Source of the DNA: MED-G105 sp050331095
Lineage (GTDB): Bacteria > Pseudomonadota > Alphaproteobacteria > Caulobacterales > Parvularculaceae
Assembly (NCBI GenBank): GCA_050331095.1
Contig: JBHJHE010000010.1
Coordinates: 174,085-238,084, forward strand
Direction of reading: 5' to 3'
Length of the DNA: 64,000 nt
Under the pieces are notes generated by a model that had not been told where the DNA came from, did no database searches, and was given only the letters and a program-made list of their open reading frames with translations. The first letter of the stretch is position 1, and the number at the start of each line of letters is the position of its first letter. A program made the translations under genes and the position numbers. This document shows, piece after piece, positions 60,256-64,000 of the stretch.

Positions 60256-60871
60256 CGACATTCTCGCCCGCGCGACGGTCATGCCCGTTCTTGAAATCGC
60301 CGAGCTTGACAGCGCTGCGCCGCTGGCGACGGCGCTACTCGACGGCGGCGTAGACGTCATTGAACTGACGATGCGGACCGACTGTGCGCTCGAGGCCCTG
60401 CGCGCCGCGAAGGCGACGCAGCCCGACATGGTCATCGGTATGGGCACGATCCGCACGCCGAACGACGTGGAGGAGGCGCTGGCCGCCGGCGCGGACTTCC
60501 TCGTGAGCCCCGGCGCGGGCCCGGCCCTGCTCGACGCGCTCGCGCAGTCCGGCGCGCCGGCCTTGCCGGGCGTCGCCACGGCGAGCGAGGCGATGGCCGC
60601 GAGCGAAGCCGGTTTCGACGCGATGAAGCTCTTTCCCGCCGAGGCCGTCGGCGGCGTCGCCCTCTTGAAGTCGCTCGCGGGGCCCTTGCCGAACTTGCGG
60701 TTCTGCCCGACGGGCGGCGTCAGCGCGGAGCTCGCGCCGACCTATCTCGCCTTGCCCAACGTCGCCTGCGTCGGCGGCTCATGGATCGCCACCAGACAGA
60801 TGATCGCCGACGGCGATTTCGAAACGATCAGGAAGAACGCCGAGCGCGCCGCCGCGATGGGCGCCGGCTAG
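60245..60871 (+). CDS. eda: 2-keto-3-deoxy-6-phosphogluconate aldolase
   Basis: A 208-residue class I aldolase splitting KDPG into pyruvate and glyceraldehyde-3-phosphate. MPVLEIAELDSAAPLATALLDGGVDVIELTMRT carries the catalytic Glu, IGMGTIRTPNDVEEALAAGADFLVSPG follows, and GFDAMKLFPAEAVGGVALLKSL holds the Schiff-base Lys; LRFCPTGGVS and CVGGSWI bind phosphate. Last gene of the operon, overlapping glk by 11 bases. Confidence 0.95.
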   Translation: MRIDDILARATVMPVLEIAELDSAAPLATALLDGGVDVIELTMRTDCALEALRAAKATQPDMVIGMGTIRTPNDVEEALAAGADFLVSPGAGPALLDALAQSGAPALPGVATASEAMAASEAGFDAMKLFPAEAVGGVALLKSLAGPLPNLRFCPTGGVSAELAPTYLALPNVACVGGSWIATRQMIADGDFETIRKNAERAAAMGAG

Positions 60872-60885
60872 CGGCTCATGGCGGT

Positions 60886-61404
60886 TCAGGCGTCTTCCTT
60901 CAGCGCCCACTCCGGCCGCACGAAGTGACAGGTGTAGCCGTTGGGGAAGCGCTCCAGATAGTCCTGGTGGTACGTTTCCGCGAGGTGGTACGGCCCGTCG
61001 CCTTCGATCCTCGTGACGATCTTGCCCGGCAGGACGCCTGAGGCGTCGATGGCGGCGATCGTCTCTTCGGCGATCCGCCGTTGCTCGTCGGTCTGCGGGA
61101 AGATCGCCGAGCGGTATTGCGAGCCGCGGTCGTTGCCCTGACGGTCGACCGTCGTCGGATCGTGGATCTGAAAGAAAAACCGCAACAATTCCTCATACGA
61201 CGTGACGGCCGGGTCGAAGACGACGCGCAGCGCTTCGGCGTGGCCCGTCGTCCCTTTCTTCACGTCGTCATAGGTCGGATTGTCCAACGTTCCGCCGGCG
61301 TAGCCGACATCGGTCTTCAAAACGCCCGGCCGTTTGCGGACAAGGTCCTCCATGCCCCAGAAACAGCCGCCGGCGAGGATCGCGGTTTCGCTATTGTCGC
61401 TCAT
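60886..61404 (-). CDS. msrA: Peptide methionine-S-sulfoxide reductase MsrA
   Basis: A 172-residue repair enzyme. AILAGGCFWGMEDL holds the catalytic Cys14; DVGYAGGTLDNPTYDDVKKGTTGHAEALRVVFDP, FFFQIHDPTTVDRQGNDRGSQYRSAIF and YHQDYLERFPNGYTCHFVRP are the family blocks, with the resolving Cys probably in YTCHF. It lies 23 bases downstream of trxB on the same strand; thioredoxin reductase supplies reducing power to MsrA through thioredoxin, so the pair makes sense. Convergent with eda. Confidence 0.95.
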   Translation of the reverse strand: MSDNSETAILAGGCFWGMEDLVRKRPGVLKTDVGYAGGTLDNPTYDDVKKGTTGHAEALRVVFDPAVTSYEELLRFFFQIHDPTTVDRQGNDRGSQYRSAIFPQTDEQRRIAEETIAAIDASGVLPGKIVTRIEGDGPYHLAETYHQDYLERFPNGYTCHFVRPEWALKEDA

Positions 61405-61427
61405 GTCGTCTCCTTCCGTGTAAAGCC

Positions 61428-62369
61428 TCAGGCCCCGAACTCCCGGCCCGCCAGATACTTCTCCGCTTCAAGCGCGGCCATGCAGCCCATGCCGGCGGCG
61501 GTCACCGCCTGGCGGTAAATGTCGTCGGTCACGTCGCCCGCGGCGTAGACGCCCGGGAGTTTCGTCGCGGTCGAATCCGGCGCGGTGAGAAGATAGCCGT
61601 TCGCTTTCATCGGCAGCTTGCCTTCGAAAAGCTCCGTCGACGGCTTGTGTCCGATGGCGACGAAAACCCCGTCGGTCTTGACGTCGCGGGTCTCGTCCGT
61701 CTCCGTATCGCGCAGGCGCGCCCCGGTGACGCCAAGGGGCTCTTCGTCGCCGAGGATCTCGTCAAGGACGGCGTTCCACTCGATCGACACGTTTTCCTTC
61801 GCGAACAGCCGCTCCTGCAGGATCTTCTCCGCCCGGAGAGAATCCCGGCGGTGGACGAGCGTCACTGATTTCGCCAGGCCCGAGAGATAAAGCGCTTCTT
61901 CGACGGCGGTGTTGCCGCCGCCGACCACGACCACGTCCTTGTTGCGGTAGAAGAAGCCGTCGCAGGTGGCGCAGGCCGACACGCCGAAACCCTGGAACTT
62001 TTGCTCCGACGGCAGACCAAGCCAGCGCGCCTGGGCGCCCGTCGCGATGATCAGGACGTCGGTTTCATAGGTCTCCCCGCCGTCGCCCTTCAGCGTGATG
62101 GGCGAGGCTTCGAGGTCGACGTCGACGATGAGGTCGGCGATGAACCTCGCGCCCACGTTCTCGGCCTGCTTTTGCATCTGATCCATCAGCCAGGGGCCCT
62201 GGATGACGTCGGCGAAGCCCGGATAGTTCTCCACCTCGGTGGTGATCGTCATCTGTCCGCCGGGCTGCATGCCGTGGACGACGACGGGCTCGAGCCCGCC
62301 GCGGGCGGCGTAGATGGCCGCGGTGAGGCCCGCTGCGCCTGAGCCGAGAATGAGGACCTTGGTTCGCAT
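61428..62369 (-). CDS. trxB: Thioredoxin-disulfide reductase TrxB
   Basis: A 313-residue flavoprotein. FAD loop GSGAAG (9-14), redox pair C133-x-x-C136 (SACATCDG), NADPH loop VVVGGGNTAVEEALYLS (from about 147) and C-terminal PGVYAAGDVTDDIYRQAVTAAGMGCMAALEAEKYL. ATG 62369 begins MRTKVLILGS, the family start; the open frame upstream looks non-coding. It reduces thioredoxin with NADPH. Followed by msrA. Confidence 0.96.
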   Translation of the reverse strand: MRTKVLILGSGAAGLTAAIYAARGGLEPVVVHGMQPGGQMTITTEVENYPGFADVIQGPWLMDQMQKQAENVGARFIADLIVDVDLEASPITLKGDGGETYETDVLIIATGAQARWLGLPSEQKFQGFGVSACATCDGFFYRNKDVVVVGGGNTAVEEALYLSGLAKSVTLVHRRDSLRAEKILQERLFAKENVSIEWNAVLDEILGDEEPLGVTGARLRDTETDETRDVKTDGVFVAIGHKPSTELFEGKLPMKANGYLLTAPDSTATKLPGVYAAGDVTDDIYRQAVTAAGMGCMAALEAEKYLAGREFGA

Positions 62370-62533
62370 GGGATCGCCCTTCCAGCGCGTGGGATCGCGC
62401 GTCGCTTCGGTGTGGGGCGATATGATCGCGCTCGCGTCGACCCGCAAGCCGAAGGGCGCTCGCGTTTGGCGACAATGGTTCACGCTTCGGGGAGACGCTA
62501 AAAGGAGGCCGTCCCCGCCCTTTGAGGTTTCCG

Positions 62534-63439
62534 ATGACGTCCCTTCGCGCCCGCCTCGTCAACGCGACGCTCCGCGCGACGTTCAAGCGCGCCGACCTCC
62601 ATGAGGCGGCGCCGGCCGCGTTTCGCCGGAAGGCGGATCGCGCGTTCCGGCTGATCCGGCCCCGCGGCGCGCGGGAGAGCGTCGAGACGCCGGTCCGCGG
62701 GGCTTGGAGCCGCGGCGGCGGCGCGGCCGCAGCGCGGTCGGCGGGGCGCGCGATCCTCTACATCCACGGCGGCGGCTTCGTCGTTTGCTCGCCGACGAGC
62801 CACGCCCGGATGACCGACCTGCTGGCGAGGCGGGCCAAGACGCCGCTCTTCTCCCTCGATTACCGACTGGCTCCGGAACACCCCTGTCCGGCGGGCGTCG
62901 AGGACGCGGTCGCCGGGTTCGACTATCTCCTGTCCCTCGGCCTCGGCCCGGGCGATGTGGTCGTCGCGGGCGATTCCGCCGGAGGCGGCCTCGCAGCGGC
63001 CTTGGCGCAAGCGCTGACCGCAGCGGGTCGGGCGCCGCCGGCGGGCCTCATCCTGTTCTCGCCGGCGCTGGATCTGACCGGCGACGCGCCGTCGTGGCGC
63101 GAAAACGTCGAGAGCGACTGTTTTCTGACGCCGGAGATTCTGCGCGCCGCGGCGGACCACTACGCCGGCGGCCTCGCCAAGGACGACCCCCGCGTCTCGC
63201 CGCTCTTCGGGCCCCTCGAGGCGCTGCCGCCGACGCGGATCTACGTCTCGGCGGACGAACTGCTGCGGGACGACGCCCTGCGGCTCCGGTCGCGCGCAGA
63301 GGCGGCGGGCCGCACCGTCAGTTGCGAGATGCGGGACGGGCTCGTCCACGCCTGGCCGGCGTTCCATCCCGCGTTCCCGGAAGCGGCGCGGACGATCGGC
63401 GATGCGGCGGCGTTCGCGCGGGCGCGGTTCAACGGTTAG
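62534..63439 (+). CDS. HSL-family alpha/beta hydrolase
   Basis: A 301-residue esterase-like enzyme of the hormone-sensitive-lipase group. ILYIHGGGFVVCSPTSHARM is the oxyanion HGGG motif, FSLDYRLAPEHPCPAGVEDAV a family block, VVVAGDSAGGGLAAALA the nucleophile Ser, RIYVSADELLRDDALRL the catalytic Asp and GLVHAWPAF the His. Substrate unknown; probably short acyl esters. ATG 62534 has GAGG 6 bases upstream. Divergent from trxB. Confidence 0.9.
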   Translation: MTSLRARLVNATLRATFKRADLHEAAPAAFRRKADRAFRLIRPRGARESVETPVRGAWSRGGGAAAARSAGRAILYIHGGGFVVCSPTSHARMTDLLARRAKTPLFSLDYRLAPEHPCPAGVEDAVAGFDYLLSLGLGPGDVVVAGDSAGGGLAAALAQALTAAGRAPPAGLILFSPALDLTGDAPSWRENVESDCFLTPEILRAAADHYAGGLAKDDPRVSPLFGPLEALPPTRIYVSADELLRDDALRLRSRAEAAGRTVSCEMRDGLVHAWPAFHPAFPEAARTIGDAAAFARARFNG

Positions 63440-63467
63440 GATGTAGGCGGAACGGGGGGAGGATCGA

Positions 63468-63755
63468 ATGTTCAAATCGAACGCGTCGCGCCTGGCGCTA
63501 GCGATTTCGCTCGACCTCATCGATTTCGCGTTCGGCCGATTGCCGGGCGTCGGGACGGCGCTCGATTTCATTTTTGCGGCGATCGCCTTCGCCGTCTGGG
63601 GCCCGGCGGGACTTTTCGCGCTGTGGGAGATCGTTGATCCCACGAACCAGCTCGACGCCTTCGTGCCCACGATGACGCTGATCGCCCTGTCGCAGATGCG
63701 GGCCGCCAAGAACAAAGACGGCCGCGCATCCGAAAAGGCGCGCGGCCGCCGTTAG
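63468..63755 (+). CDS. Small membrane protein of unknown function
   Basis: A 95-residue protein with one or two hydrophobic segments (ALDFIFAAIAFAVWGPAGLFALWEIVD and a second, weaker one near MTLIALSQM) and a basic tail (RASEKARGRR). I recognise no family. ATG 63468 has GGGGGAGGA about 4 bases upstream, a strong ribosome site that favours it being real. It lies 28 bases after the hydrolase and is probably co-transcribed. Confidence 0.65.
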   Translation: MFKSNASRLALAISLDLIDFAFGRLPGVGTALDFIFAAIAFAVWGPAGLFALWEIVDPTNQLDAFVPTMTLIALSQMRAAKNKDGRASEKARGRR

Positions 63756-63780
63756 GCCGAATGGTTAAAGAATAGCGGGA

Positions 63781-64000
63781 TTAACGGCGTCCGCGGCTGC
63801 GCAGGACGCCATCCTCGAAGTACGTGTCGCCGGTGCGCGGATCGACATAGTAGTAGCGGCCGTTCTGCTCGTCGTAGCGACGGTCGCCGCTTTGGCGCGC
63901 GCGGCCGAAGCAGTCGCCGGCCTGCGAACATCCAAGAGCCGCGCCGCCGAGGGCGCCCGCCGCAGCGCCGGCCGCAGCGCCCGCGCCGGGGCGTCCGCCG
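63781..64000 (-). CDS. Glycine-zipper protein, 3' end only (runs off window)
   Basis: The minus-strand frame ending at TAA 63783-63781 is open to the window edge and codes at least 72 residues: a Gly/Ala zipper (GAGAAAGAAAGALGGAALGC) followed by CFGRARQSGDRRYDEQNGRYYYVDPRTGDTYFEDG and a basic end. Gly-zipper segments occur in outer-membrane or inner-membrane lipoproteins and small envelope proteins. The start lies beyond the window, so signal peptide and full length are unknown. Confidence 0.6.
   Translation of the reverse strand, partial: GGRPGAGAAAGAAAGALGGAALGCSQAGDCFGRARQSGDRRYDEQNGRYYYVDPRTGDTYFEDGVLRSRGRR

Noticed and set aside
1..64000. CRISPR array, rRNA operon, prophage or integron
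   Set aside because: No regularly spaced repeats, rRNA-like segments, phage structural genes or integrase were seen; the only mobile traces are the IS3 remnant and the repressor fragment.

Overview
The window is about 64 kb of GC-rich DNA, dense with genes. It looks like the chromosome of a free-living, flagellated alphaproteobacterium related to Caulobacterales, Hyphomonadales or Parvularculales. The main evidence is the flagellar set: a fliF-fliG-fliH-fliN-flbD-flhA-flhF run in Caulobacter order, the sigma-54 activator FlbD, and a SciP (DUF1153) cell-cycle regulator next to hook genes. A TonB-receptor-based maltodextrin locus and an Entner-Doudoroff operon (zwf-pgl-edd-glk-eda) agree with this. 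No rRNA, CRISPR array, replication origin or intact insertion sequence was seen. There is one tRNA (Met, CAT).

Layout. 0-1.8 kb: a sulfotransferase-like protein and a PKHD-type 2-oxoglutarate oxygenase, convergent. 2.0-10.1 kb: a continuous molybdenum block, moaA-moaD-moaE-moaB-moaC-moeA (cofactor synthesis), modABC (molybdate uptake), an XdhC-family factor and a MocA-like nucleotidyltransferase. 10.1-12.4 kb: a short lower-GC accessory patch with an IS3-type transposase remnant, a small unknown gene, and a PIN toxin plus XRE-ImmA antitoxin pair. 12.4-18.9 kb: folD, a DUF1244 protein, homoserine dehydrogenase, proB, hemC, an ArsR-SRPBCC fusion regulator and a MAPEG protein. 18.9-24.8 kb: envelope genes (a DUF533 gene cut at its 5' end by a scrambled AT-richer patch, two lipoproteins, LemA, an Asp/Glu racemase, an M48 protease and a DUF697 protein). 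25-39.2 kb: flagellar genes. 39.3-43.5 kb: LpxR-like lipid A deacylase, mnmA, a cysteine-cluster protein, an OmpA-family protein and tRNA-Met. 43.7-55.1 kb: the maltodextrin locus (MFS permease, LacI regulator, GH13 alpha-glucosidase, GH13 alpha-amylase broken by a stop codon, TonB receptor, FG-GAP lipoprotein). 55.1-60.9 kb: the Entner-Doudoroff operon. 60.9-64 kb: msrA, trxB, an HSL-type hydrolase, a small membrane protein and the 3' end of a glycine-zipper gene.

How the parts fit. The maltodextrin genes share a candidate operator, TTGCA-N6-TGCAA, found twice in front of the permease and twice between the amylase and the TonB receptor. The LacI-type regulator in the locus probably reads these sites. 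Imported sugar would then enter the adjacent glucokinase and Entner-Doudoroff enzymes. In the flagellar region three inverted repeats of the form CCCGGCA-N5-TGCCnnn sit where FlbD sites would be expected: two between divergent sigma-54 promoters of fliK-flgD-flgE and flgK-flgL, and one in front of fliF.

Most notable oddities: a TGA directly after the best start codon of hemC; a single in-frame TAA in the amylase that separates two catalytic residues from the third; a MoaD ending in Gly-Gly-Arg instead of Gly-Gly; a fliF that appears to start at TTG, coupled to an 8-codon leader ORF; a near-perfect 22-bp palindrome on the ArsR-type promoter; and a breakpoint near 19,580 where a DUF533 gene meets a repressor fragment. 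All functional calls come from reading motifs by eye, not from database searches.
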